Assembly (NCBI GenBank): GCA_003550275.1
Contig: QXCW01000002.1
Span: 1,488,001-1,552,000, forward strand
DNA from: Flavobacteriaceae bacterium MAR_2010_72
GTDB taxonomy: Bacteria > Bacteroidota > Bacteroidia > Flavobacteriales > Flavobacteriaceae
Direction: 5' to 3'
DNA: 64,000 nt
The notes beneath the pieces are model-generated. The model ran no database searches and was not told the DNA's origin. It saw nothing but the letters and a program-made list of their open reading frames with translations. The stretch's first letter is position 1, and each line of letters starts with the position of its first letter. Positions 46,020-54,204 of the stretch are shown in pieces. Made by a program: the position numbers and the translations under genes.

Positions 46020-46829
46020 TCACAACTTATCAGTATCAATATTAAACAATTTAGCAGCATTTTCCCATAGAATGAGTTCCTTTTTGTCTTGGTTTAAATC
46101 TAACTGATCCATAAACTTTAAATAGGATTTCATATTGGATATTGGCCAATCGGTGCCATAAAGTAAATAATTTGGGTTACCTGCAAAGGTGATCATTTCT
46201 TCAATTTCGTTTTTAATATAGCGTTCAAACTTTTCGGAAAAATCGCCAAGGACTAAACCCGAAATATCGGCATAGACGTTTTTGTTTTTATACACGACTT
46301 CCATACAGTCTTTTATCCATGGATTACCAACGTGACAGATGACAATTTTTAAATCGGGAAAATCAACGGCTAAATCATCAATATGAAGCGGATGTGAATA
46401 TTTTACGCGTCCGGTAGGGGCATAAGTGTCACCAGAATGAAACATGACCGGGACATCATATTCCACAGCCATTTCATGCCATACTATAAGTCTGCTGTCA
46501 TTAGGGTAAAAGGGCTCATAGCCAGGATAAAATTTCAAACCTTTAATTAAGCCCTGTTCAAGATATTCTCCAATTTCCCTAATATCTCTATGGTTATAAT
46601 TTAAATAACTGATACCAGCAACCACACCTAGGTTTTTTTTACCCGCAATAGATTCGACAACTTGTTTGGTACTGGGTCTATGCTGGTTAACTTTATATGA
46701 TGATAGCACAAGAGAATAATCAACCTTGTTCTCATTCATGGTTTCCATGAGAAGGTTAAGGCTGCTTTCGAGCGAAGTGACTTTGTCTTCGTGATAATTA
46801 TTGATATGTGTATGGACATCTATGATCAT
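46020..46829 (-). CDS. Amidohydrolase-family (TIM-barrel) hydrolase
   Basis: The 269-residue protein begins MIIDVHTHINNY, the metal-binding HxH of the amidohydrolase 2 family. GLKFYPGYEPF, VMFHSGDTY, VICHVGNPW and LLYGTDWPISN follow, the last with the metal aspartate. It is probably a cytoplasmic decarboxylase or hydrolase of the ACMSD/uronate isomerase type. Substrate unknown. It lies 107 bp before the grpB pseudogene on the same strand. Confidence 0.85.
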   Translation of the reverse strand: MIIDVHTHINNYHEDKVTSLESSLNLLMETMNENKVDYSLVLSSYKVNQHRPSTKQVVESIAGKKNLGVVAGISYLNYNHRDIREIGEYLEQGLIKGLKFYPGYEPFYPNDSRLIVWHEMAVEYDVPVMFHSGDTYAPTGRVKYSHPLHIDDLAVDFPDLKIVICHVGNPWIKDCMEVVYKNKNVYADISGLVLGDFSEKFERYIKNEIEEMITFAGNPNYLLYGTDWPISNMKSYLKFMDQLDLNQDKKELILWENAAKLFNIDTDKL

Positions 46830-47008
46830 TGCTAATGGTTTAAGTTATATTCAACAAGTATTTTTTTAAGTTTGAACGCAGTCATTAAAGGCTTAATTTA
46901 CCAAATATAAACCGAATAGACACGTGTAAAGCGAGATGCGTCGGCAATTTTTAGAAGTAGTCTAGAACTACTAATGGATAATATATGTTGTTACCAGCAG
47001 TTATTTTT

Positions 47009-47905
47009 TTATAAATTATCTAAAAACGCAAAAATATGCTCATAAGCGTTTTTAAATTCATTTTCGTTTGGACTGTGAAGACCATCTGGTTTAAAATCAA
47101 TAAAATCTTTTTTTGTATTTAGTTTTAAGATAAATTTTTCGAATGTTTGGGGTGGAATTTGATTGTCCTTCCCGCCATACCATAAAAAAATAGGTGGATC
47201 GTTTTTGTCAAGATAGGTTATTGGTTCATAAATCGCTATGTGTTCTTTTGGTTCATATCCTTCTGAAGGAAAAAGGGCTTTGCCCGCTTTACTCCATAAT
47301 TCATTATCGTGGTCTACAAAAATCTTTTCTACAACGTCCAGTCCATCTACTGGACCTGAAAAGTTGATTATACCGGTTATCTTAATTCCTTCATTTAATT
47401 TGTTGGGATATTCAGGGTTGTTTTGAGATACCCCTACAATCGTTGCAATATGAGCTCCTGCAGAAAATCCAGTTACGATTATATTGTTCAAGTTCAAATC
47501 GTAGTCGTTGCTATTGGCTTTTAGAAAATTTAGAGCGTTAGTTAAATCCGCTGTTGCAGTTGGAATTCCTTTTTTTAAGCGGTAATTCATATTGACAACA
47601 TTTAATCCTTTTTTTAAGTAAGGCTCGATGTATTTTTCCTCTGCACTTTTGTCACTTAAATAGTAAGCCCCTCCGTGTAGGAATACAATCGTGTAAATAT
47701 TCTTTCGGTAAGACTTCGCTTCTTTGGAAAGATAGATGTCCATATTCTGTTCGGTATCTGTTCCGTATGGAACATCATACTTTATTTGATATGTATCCGA
47801 GATTTGTTCAGATGTTTTATCAGGAACCGAAGTCAATTTTTTTGAGCAAGTGGTCAAAGCTAATAAACAGATGATCATTAAAAAAAGGATTGTAGTTTGT
47901 TTCAT
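47009..47905 (-). CDS. Alpha/beta hydrolase (BD-FAE-like esterase) lipoprotein
   Basis: The 298-residue protein has a lipoprotein signal (LALTTCSKK). Its alpha/beta hydrolase fold carries the oxyanion segment FLHGGAYYLSDKSAEE, the nucleophile elbow VTGFSAGAHIA, and the late Asp and His in WYGGKDNQIPP and GLHSPNEN. It resembles feruloyl-esterase/carboxylesterase-type enzymes. It is a monocistronic envelope enzyme of unknown substrate, next to the repeat-rich gap. Confidence 0.87.
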   Translation of the reverse strand: MKQTTILFLMIICLLALTTCSKKLTSVPDKTSEQISDTYQIKYDVPYGTDTEQNMDIYLSKEAKSYRKNIYTIVFLHGGAYYLSDKSAEEKYIEPYLKKGLNVVNMNYRLKKGIPTATADLTNALNFLKANSNDYDLNLNNIIVTGFSAGAHIATIVGVSQNNPEYPNKLNEGIKITGIINFSGPVDGLDVVEKIFVDHDNELWSKAGKALFPSEGYEPKEHIAIYEPITYLDKNDPPIFLWYGGKDNQIPPQTFEKFILKLNTKKDFIDFKPDGLHSPNENEFKNAYEHIFAFLDNL

Positions 47906-48343
47906 ATTTTGGATTTTAGACTGGATGATGGATTGCGTTTATTAATCTATAGTAAGCGGTCTGAATTTTTATTAATGAAGATTTTGTCAATTCTATTTAT
48001 GATTATATTCTTGAAATATCGTTTTTATAAAATTAAGTATTTAGTTTCTTTTTTTGAGTTATGATAATTGCTACAGTATTGTTAAACTTACAACAATCAC
48101 AATTCAAATTACTACAAGTATAATTTCACCAAGAGCATACTTGAAATACTATCCAATATTTCTAAAGAATTTTATCATTGGTTAGTAGTTTCTGATAATG
48201 AAGCACAACAATTGGATAAACGTAATGGTATTTATCCACATTATATTTATCACTAAAAGGTGGATTTATCTACGCTTTTTTTGTGGGATATAAACACCTT
48301 TTGGCAATTAATAGCAAGTAAATCAAAAAAAGTTATTTTTCCT

Positions 48344-48361
48344 ATACGTAACCCTACGTAT
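48344..48361. repeat. Inverted repeat ATACGTA-ACCC-TACGTAT
   Basis: A perfect 7-bp inverted repeat with a 4-bp spacer, at the left edge of the repeat patch. Confidence 0.85.
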
Positions 48362-48381
48362 TTTTATCATCTTTTGGTGTG

Positions 48382-48441
48382 GTTCGAGAAAAGTCCCAAA
48401 AACTCAAATTTTTAAAAAATACAGCAAAACGTTTCTCGAAC
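48382..48441. repeat. Inverted repeat GTTCGAGAAA ... TTTCTCGAAC
   Basis: A perfect 10-bp inverted repeat with arms at 48382-48391 and 48432-48441. The right arm runs into the first of the three CTCGAACAA repeats. Confidence 0.85.
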
Positions 48442-48465
48442 AATCCTCGAACAAGTCTCGAACAA
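48435..48465 (+). repeat. Three CTCGAACAA direct repeats, 11-bp period
   Basis: Exact copies of CTCGAACAA at 48435, 48446 and 48457, each 11 bp apart, so all lie on nearly the same DNA face. A run of eight C follows at 48466-48473. Confidence 0.9.
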
Positions 48466-48490
48466 CCCCCCCCTTAAAATCACTTAAAGT

Positions 48491-48600
48491 GTGTCAATAG
48501 GGGTCAACATACGTCAACTAAGGTCAAATGCAGTCAAAAGTGGTCAGCATAGGTCAACTACGGTCAGTATAGGTCAACTAACGTCAACTAGGGCCAAATT
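48491..48600 (+). repeat. Eleven-unit 10-bp tandem repeat with GTCA core
   Basis: Eleven contiguous 10-bp units with consensus AGGTCAACTA. Positions 3, 5 and 6 (G, C, A) are invariant; position 4 is T in ten of eleven. Units 7 and 9 are identical, as are 3 and 10. Unit pairs 2-3, 6-7 and 8-9 share a 20-bp superunit: NGGTCARYAT then ANGTCAACTA. No indels break the period. Resembles an iteron or operator array; the binding protein is unknown. Confidence 0.9.
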
Positions 48601-48668
48601 TTTAGCTTAAAGTCCTAGTATTTTGTTTTTTACGGAATTAAGCTGTTGCTGTGGGGACAGTACAGATT

Positions 48669-48705
48669 AAAAAAAAAGCGCATCAACTTTAGGTCAATGC
48701 GCTTT
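48669..48705 (-). terminator. Intrinsic terminator of the lost anti-sigma gene
   Basis: AAAGCGCAT and ATGCGCTTT form a 9-bp stem around a 13-nt loop; on the minus strand it ends in a long T tract. It sits 25 bp after the remnant's stop, where the terminator of that gene would be. Confidence 0.8.
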
Positions 48706-48729
48706 AGGTATATTTTAGTGTTTTCAATG

Positions 48730-48850
48730 TTAAGGTGCAGAGGCAACAACACCTAAAGTGTATAATTGCTCCATAGTTGGACTTCCACTACCACCTTCCG
48801 GTTCTAGAGTGATTCCGAGCCTGTGAGGAATTGTATCGAGAAGAATTGTC
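48730..48850 (-). pseudogene. C-terminal remnant of an RskA-type anti-sigma factor
   Basis: The minus strand reads LDTIPHRLGITLEPEGGSG followed by SPTMEQLYTLGVVASAP and a TAA at 48730-48732. LGITLEPEGGS is the signature end of RskA-family anti-sigma factors. No start or upstream part of the protein is present, and similarity fades near 48850; the frame is closed by TGA further up. Its terminator survives at 48669-48705. Confidence 0.75.
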
Positions 48851-48939
48851 AGCGTTCTATTGCAATAACCCTTAGGGTTTTTTACGAAATAGTTGAAGTC
48901 TCATAGGTAAAAGGAATTTTTTAATTTCATTTTAATTCG

Positions 48940-50247
48940 TTAAAATGTTGTATTCATTAGGTAATACGCCAAAAGTCCAGAGAAGAAGCCTAAAAGAGCC
49001 AGCCACGTGATTTTTTTTACATACCATAAAAAGTCTATTTTCAATATTCCCATAATGGCAACACCCGCAGCAGAACCAATAATTAAACTGCTTCCCCCGG
49101 TACCAGCACAATAAGCCAACAATTCCCAAAATTGTGAATCCTGTGGGTATAAAGACATAGGGTACATACCTATTGCGCCTGCAACCATTGGTACATTGTC
49201 CACGATTGCTGAAACAAGACCAATGACCATATTAATACTATAGGAACTATTAAATATAGAATTTAAGCTATTACCAAATTGTGTCAGATGACCTGCAGTT
49301 TGTAAACTCGCGACAGCCAAAAGAATTCCTAGAAAGAAAAGGATAGTAGGTGTATCCACTCTTCTAATAATAGTTGCGACCATTAAGGATTGTCGTTGTT
49401 GGTCAGGTTTCCTTTTGTGTAGTAATTCAGTGACTATCCACAATACGCCCAAACTAAATAACATCCCCATAAAAGGAGGAAGGTGTGTTAGGTTTTTAAA
49501 TATTGGCACAAACAATAACCCGATGATTCCCAACCAAAGAATCAATGATGACTCGAAGGAGCTTGTTAATTTTTGATGCTGACTATCTTCCTCCACTATT
49601 TTAGGAATTGTAACATTTCCCTTCTTCAAAAACGACATAATTATTAATGGAACCAATAAACAGACGATACTTGGTAAAAGAAGACTCGTAATGATGTTAA
49701 CGGCGGTGACCTGGCCTCCAATCCAAAGCATAATTGTGGTAACGTCGCCAATTGGTGACCAAGCTCCGCCAGCATTTGCTGCAATGACAACTACGCCACC
49801 AAACACCCATATATCTTCTTTGTCTTGGAGTATTTTTTTCAATAAGGTAGCCATTACTATAGCCGTGGTCAGATTATCGAGAACCGCTGACAGTATGAAG
49901 GTAACAACCCCTATAACCCACAACAACTTTATCCTGTTTGTGGTTTTTATTTTTGATGTAATCATATGAAACCCATTATGCGTGTCAATTAATTCCACAA
50001 TGGTCATGGCAGCTAATAGAAAAAATAGGATTCCAGCAATTTCTCCTAAATGAAGGAACAGTGTTTCGTGGATGAAATTAGGTTCTATGTCTTTTTGGAA
50101 AATTGATTCTGATCCGAATACCAATAGAGACCAACACAGCACCCCAGTTATTATTGCCGAAGCGGCCTTATCAATTTTTAATGGATGCTCTAGAGCGATA
50201 CATACGTATCCTATTAAAAAGATTACTGCTATAAGGATATACATCAT
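48940..50247 (-). CDS. nhaD: Na+/H+ antiporter NhaD
   Basis: The 435-residue protein has about eleven to twelve helices and NhaD features: ELIDTHNGFHMITSKIKT, LSAVLDNLTTAIVMATLLKK, IAANAGGAWSPIGDVTTIML and AIVDNVPMVAGAIGMY. It exports sodium in exchange for protons at the inner membrane. Start may be the ATG at 50247 or the adjacent one at 50244. It lies 23 bp after the DedA gene on the same strand. Confidence 0.95.
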   Translation of the reverse strand: MMYILIAVIFLIGYVCIALEHPLKIDKAASAIITGVLCWSLLVFGSESIFQKDIEPNFIHETLFLHLGEIAGILFFLLAAMTIVELIDTHNGFHMITSKIKTTNRIKLLWVIGVVTFILSAVLDNLTTAIVMATLLKKILQDKEDIWVFGGVVVIAANAGGAWSPIGDVTTIMLWIGGQVTAVNIITSLLLPSIVCLLVPLIIMSFLKKGNVTIPKIVEEDSQHQKLTSSFESSLILWLGIIGLLFVPIFKNLTHLPPFMGMLFSLGVLWIVTELLHKRKPDQQRQSLMVATIIRRVDTPTILFFLGILLAVASLQTAGHLTQFGNSLNSIFNSSYSINMVIGLVSAIVDNVPMVAGAIGMYPMSLYPQDSQFWELLAYCAGTGGSSLIIGSAAGVAIMGILKIDFLWYVKKITWLALLGFFSGLLAYYLMNTTF

Positions 50248-50270
50248 TGTGTTATAGTTTTTATTTAATT

Positions 50271-50918
50271 TTAATTATATCGATTACTCGTTGTCAATTT
50301 TCTAATGATTGAAACCAATAAAGGAAGTAGTGAAATTATTATAAGAAATAAAAAGATTAGGCCATAGTTGTTTTTAACCCATACTATCTCACCAACAAAA
50401 AAGCCAACCAAAAGGAATAATGATATCCAAGAAATTGCTCCAATGATGGTATACCTTATGAATAATGTCTTTTCCATTTTGACAATTCCAGCAAAAAATG
50501 GAATAAATGTTCTAATAATGGGGAAAAAACGACCTAAAATTATAGCCTTTCCGCCATTCTTATCATAGAATTTCTGTGTTTCTGGTAAGTGTTTTATTAG
50601 AAATTTCTTTGCAAAATAAGTATTGCTTTCTATAATTTTTTGACCAATGAGATTGCCGACCGCATAATTTATAATATTTCCAAGAATTGCTGCGATAATA
50701 AGGATAACAAGTAATATCCAAACATTTAAATTAGTGGAAGCCGCTACTACACCAGCAGAAAATAATAGGCCATCACCAGGCAAAAACGGAAATACAATTA
50801 ATCCCGTTTCAAGTAAGATTATAATGAATAGCAAGAGGTAAGCAATTAGAATGTTGTTGGAAACAATAGCCAATAAGGCATCATCGGTGTGCAAAATGAT
50901 TTCAATTAAGTTATCCAT
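50271..50918 (-). CDS. DedA-family membrane protein
   Basis: The 215-residue protein matches DedA (SNARE-associated/VTT) proteins: FLPGDGLLFSAGVVAAS, the GNLIG and EKNGGKAI-like middle (YDKNGGKAIILGRFFPIIRTF) and several helices. DedA proteins help move undecaprenyl-phosphate or phospholipids across the membrane and affect pH and drug tolerance. It probably shares a transcript with nhaD. Confidence 0.9.
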   Translation of the reverse strand: MDNLIEIILHTDDALLAIVSNNILIAYLLLFIIILLETGLIVFPFLPGDGLLFSAGVVAASTNLNVWILLVILIIAAILGNIINYAVGNLIGQKIIESNTYFAKKFLIKHLPETQKFYDKNGGKAIILGRFFPIIRTFIPFFAGIVKMEKTLFIRYTIIGAISWISLFLLVGFFVGEIVWVKNNYGLIFLFLIIISLLPLLVSIIRKLTTSNRYN

Positions 50919-50999
50919 GTTTATCTAAGATTATATTTAAATTATCGCTCATGATATACGGTTTTAGTATAATAATCGATCAGTCTATTGATTTTTGTC

Positions 51000-51560
51000 T
51001 TATTGATTTGTAAATTTTCGTAAATCCTTATTGGCACCATAAATAACTAAAATATCATGTTCGTTCAGAATTGTATTTGCAGAAGCCACACCTTGTACCC
51101 TTTCTTCTTGACGGGTTTTTCCAACTGCAGTTTTTACTTCTTTCTTTTGTATAGTTGTTAAGAAACTTAATATAAATACTTGTGCTAGATTAAAGTAAGT
51201 TCTGTTAAGGTTTAATTTTTGTTTCGAAAATTCTCTGTTAAATGCTAGCATTCCAGCCAAAACAACCCAATGGGGATTTTCTAAAATCAAATCGTTTTTA
51301 AATGCTACACCTAAAATTAAGTACATAAAGAAAATGAGCGGTGTATAAAAAACCAAAATGATATCAAAGATGGCTACCTTACGATCAAAAAGAATTGGAC
51401 TTTCAATAAACCTTTTAAATGTTGAAATTAACCCCAAGGCAATGACAACAAAGTAAAATGCATCAATAATTTGTTGGGCCAAAATTGTTTGAGAAAAACC
51501 AAAGTCAAAAATAAAGGCAAGTAGTCCTAGGACACTTGCCCAAAATGCAATTCTATACAC
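51000..51560 (-). pseudogene. TrkH-TrkA deletion chimera (K+ uptake)
   Basis: Residues 1-135 match the N-terminal membrane part of the flavobacterial TrkH/KtrB-type potassium transporter, up to LNLNRTYFNLAQVFILSFL. Residues 136-186 (IQKKEVKTAVGKTR, then VQGVASANTILNEHDILVIY) match the C-terminal RCK/TrkA_C domain of the KtrA/TrkA partner normally encoded next door. The join is at about 51150-51165, where both parents could share a TTI-type sequence. The pore domain and the NAD-binding domain are gone, so it should not transport K+. The start is GTG at 51560. Confidence 0.75.
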
Positions 51561-52101
51561 TTTTTTTCAAATCATTATTATGTAAATAATAGAGTTTGTT
51601 TTTCAATTCATCATCATTGTATTGATCTCGACCATTTAAGATCAACGTCTTCCATTTTTCAGCACGTTTCATTTCAAATTCTTCTTGAAACTCTTCATTA
51701 ATATCATAGAAATTGAGAATTACGGGCTCAATTTGCGATGCAATCGCCAGTTCTAGACTTAAGGATTGCAATTTAGTTTCCACACCCTTCTCCTTCTTAT
51801 AATCCCTTGTCTTTCTGTTGATTTCACAGTTTTTTATGTTGCGGATGTCTATTTTGTGAAAGGAAGTTTCTTGACCAACTATTTTTATGAAGACTAGGAT
51901 GTTTTTAGATGGGTCAAATCCTATGAAATTGTTATTCCATTGTTCTTTAGAATTGACTGACACATTTTCTGCTTTAGTGACATCTGTGAATAGTTTCTCT
52001 TTTTTTTTGGTATTGTTTTTTCCAATTTGTATAAACCATAGATATGGTAATACACACAATAAGGTAATGATAATAATCATCACTAACATTGATATTTTCA
52101 T
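51553..52101 (-). CDS. Single-helix membrane protein of unknown function
   Basis: The 182-residue protein has one N-terminal membrane helix (residues 4-24) and a charged cytoplasmic or periplasmic part with VFIKIVGQETSFHKIDI and LSLELAIASQIEPVILNFYD. I recognise no family. It overlaps the GTG start of the TrkH-TrkA chimera by 8 bp, so it was probably once an operon partner of the potassium system. Confidence 0.7.
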   Translation of the reverse strand: MKISMLVMIIIITLLCVLPYLWFIQIGKNNTKKKEKLFTDVTKAENVSVNSKEQWNNNFIGFDPSKNILVFIKIVGQETSFHKIDIRNIKNCEINRKTRDYKKEKGVETKLQSLSLELAIASQIEPVILNFYDINEEFQEEFEMKRAEKWKTLILNGRDQYNDDELKNKLYYLHNNDLKKSV

Positions 52102-52194
52102 TGTTAAATGTTTTAAATTTTAGATTAAATTAATGATTTGGTGTCTTAATCCCCACAACATGGGAACAGACCTAAAAAACAATGAAAAATTACT

Positions 52195-52542
52195 TTAGGT
52201 AAAAAAATGAAAGGGAAAGATGAGGATCCTAGAAGTAAGATGTATTGGAAGACCATCACCAATCTTAATATAAAGAAGTTTATAATCGTAAGTTGTAGCT
52301 GTGGGTTGGGGAGTGCTATGGTTGCAATAAAATAAAGGTATCTTGTATGTTTTAAAAGAACAATTACCTTGATTGCTTTCTAAAAGAGGATCTACAACAA
52401 ATGCTTGATGATTGATCTCATCGCTGAAGGAAGTGATTTCTGCTTCGCTTTCAAAAAGGGATGTGTTGTTATTAATGTACTGTGAAGAGTCAATAGACAG
52501 CAGTAAAAACAGACTAAAAGCAAAACACTTCAAACCAAGCAT
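52195..52542 (-). CDS. Small secreted/anchored protein of unknown function
   Basis: The 115-residue protein has an N-terminal hydrophobic segment (CFAFSLFLLLSIDSS) that may be a signal peptide, and two cysteines (GNCSF, FYCNH). No family is recognised. A canonical TACATTTG box 19 bp upstream supports it as a real gene. It diverges from the PiT-like transporter gene. Confidence 0.6.
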   Translation of the reverse strand: MLGLKCFAFSLFLLLSIDSSQYINNNTSLFESEAEITSFSDEINHQAFVVDPLLESNQGNCSFKTYKIPLFYCNHSTPQPTATTYDYKLLYIKIGDGLPIHLTSRILIFPFHFFT

Positions 52543-52560
52543 TTTCAGAAAATTTATTAA

Positions 52561-52568
52561 ACAAATGT
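52561..52568 (-). promoter_or_regulatory. Putative -7 box for the small secreted protein gene
   Basis: Reads TACATTTG on the minus strand, 18 bp before the ATG at 52542. Confidence 0.5.
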
Positions 52569-52651
52569 ATAACTAATCTTTGTTAAAAAATTCATAAATA
52601 TATTCTTTAAAAAATTTAATTCAATCACATTTTTACAGAACAAATATCTAC

Positions 52652-52659
52652 TACATTTG
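52652..52659 (+). promoter_or_regulatory. Putative -7 box for the PiT-like gene
   Basis: TACATTTG, a full TAnnTTTG match, 20 bp before the ATG at 52680. Confidence 0.5.
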
Positions 52660-52679
52660 CTGTATATTTTTCACTTGTT

Positions 52680-53630
52680 ATGGAACTGATTATTGGTTAT
52701 TTTGGCTTTATCCTTGCAGCTTATTCAGTAATAGCCAACGATGTTATTCAAACGCTTGGCACATTTATTTCTTCAAATTCCAAAGTAAAGTGGTGGTGGC
52801 TTTGGCTTTTTGCTGTAAGTATTCTATCTATAACCTTAATTTATGGATGGTATGTCAATAGTGGGGATGTATCATACGGCAGATTGGACAATATACCGTT
52901 ACCCGAACAGTTAAAATGGTGGTATCTTATAGCGCCAATAGCTCTTTTGGCCATCACTCGTTTGGGAGTTCCTGTGAGTACGACTTTTATGATTTTAAGC
53001 GTATTTTCATCTGGGTTGATTATAGAAAAAATGATTTTGAAATCGGTTTATGGCTATGCACTGGCCTTTGTTTTTGCCATTGTAGTATATGTCGTTATTT
53101 CTAAAAAATTAGAATCTAATTTTTCATTAGATAAATTAGATAAACAAACAAAGAAACATTATTGGCTAGTGGCTCAATGGTTTTCTACAGGGTTTTTATG
53201 GTCGCAATGGCTTATTCAGGATTTTGCTAATATTTTTGTTTTTCTTCCAAGAAACCTATCTATTGAGGAACTCTTGATATCATTAACCTGCATTATTTCG
53301 ATTATGGGCTACATTTTCAGAAAAAGAGGTGGTAAAATTCAAGAAATAGTCAATCAAAAATCAAACACCAAAAATATTCGTTCTGCCACAATTATTGATT
53401 TAATATATGGGTTTTTTTTATTTGTGTTTGGAAATCTCAATTCAATTCCTATGAGCACTACTTGGGTGTTTATAGGTATTCTAGCAGGTAGGGAGTTGGC
53501 TATAACTTATCTATTGAATAAAACAAAGATTAAATATACTTACATCATTATTGCTAAAGATTTCGGTAGAGTAAATATTGGTCTTGCCGTAAGTGTAGCA
53601 ATTGCATTTATAATACAGTATTTAAAATAA
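52680..53630 (+). CDS. PiT-family (phosphate transporter-like) membrane protein
   Basis: The 316-residue protein has about nine helices and two copies of the PiT-like signature: SVIANDVIQTLGTFISS with GVPVSTTFMILS in the first half, and SIPMSTTWVFIGILAGRE in the second. PiT proteins take up phosphate with protons or sodium. It is shorter than typical PiT (about 400-500 residues) and lacks the usual large cytoplasmic loop. Substrate is therefore uncertain. Confidence 0.78.
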   Translation: MELIIGYFGFILAAYSVIANDVIQTLGTFISSNSKVKWWWLWLFAVSILSITLIYGWYVNSGDVSYGRLDNIPLPEQLKWWYLIAPIALLAITRLGVPVSTTFMILSVFSSGLIIEKMILKSVYGYALAFVFAIVVYVVISKKLESNFSLDKLDKQTKKHYWLVAQWFSTGFLWSQWLIQDFANIFVFLPRNLSIEELLISLTCIISIMGYIFRKRGGKIQEIVNQKSNTKNIRSATIIDLIYGFFLFVFGNLNSIPMSTTWVFIGILAGRELAITYLLNKTKIKYTYIIIAKDFGRVNIGLAVSVAIAFIIQYLK

Positions 53631-53773
53631 TTAAACACTATTAAATTAATTTTAACCTAAATCCTTTATTCAGGATGGGTCATTTATTAATATCCGTGTT
53701 GATAGTTTCAAAAACCTTATTGAACTAAATAAGATTTTATAGGATCTAAATTTAATGCGGATAGCCTGAATGC

Positions 53774-54058
53774 CTAACTACCAGCAAGGGGTGATCCAAA
53801 TATACCAACAGCCATCTCTGCCCATACCAGCAGAAACAGAAGCAGTATCCCTAAACATATTAAAATACGGTGATTGGTTTTGGTAACCTTGCGCAATACC
53901 AGTTCACACAATAGACCAGTAACAAGTAATAGAATGCCCATTACTACGAAATCAAAGCCAGACCAAGCAACTTCATCACTAAACTGCATGGCAATAAAAG
54001 GGATAAGTAAAAGGGCTGGCACAGCTAACAAAATAATTGATAAACGTTTTTTTTTCAT
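53774..54058 (-). CDS. Small membrane protein, three helices
   Basis: The 94-residue protein has three predicted helices: IILLAVPALLLIPFIAMQF, FVVMGILLLVTGLLCELVL and ICLGILLLFLLVWAEMAVG. No family is recognised. It stands alone with AT-rich gaps on both sides. Confidence 0.65.
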   Translation of the reverse strand: MKKKRLSIILLAVPALLLIPFIAMQFSDEVAWSGFDFVVMGILLLVTGLLCELVLRKVTKTNHRILICLGILLLFLLVWAEMAVGIFGSPLAGS

Positions 54059-54204
54059 AAGGATATATTTTTAAACTAAAAACTGTTGTTCGTTTTGCTT
54101 CTATGTTATAACTGCTTCATAATAATTAAAAGGACTTTGAAATACAAAGTAAAATCAAATTCCTTTAATCTGCAATCTTTTTGTTGAAAAAATAGGAATG
54201 GCTC

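Larger units (their letters stand above)
47906..48939. other. 1,034-bp gene-free stretch with repeats and a gene remnant
   Basis: No intact gene lies here. It contains the esterase promoter region (first ~100 bp), a closed open stretch (48085-48258), the repeat patch 48344-48600, a terminator at 48669-48705, and the tail of a lost anti-sigma gene (48730-48850). Base composition is AT-rich outside the repeat patch. Confidence 0.8.

Noticed and set aside
45875-46060. Minus-strand ORF of 61 codons between the amidohydrolase and grpB genes
   Set aside because: It overlaps both flanking genes in another frame and resembles no family.
48085-48258. Open plus-strand stretch ending in NGIYPHYIYH
   Set aside because: It reads about 58 codons between stops, but has no start codon near its head and no recognisable family. 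It may be a decayed gene end; not enough to call.
48491-48600. CRISPR array
   Set aside because: Units are 10 bp and contiguous with no spacers.
48491-48600. Reading the array as a coding repeat
   Set aside because: The plus frame is open but the product has no fold or composition expected of a protein, and the period is not a multiple of three.
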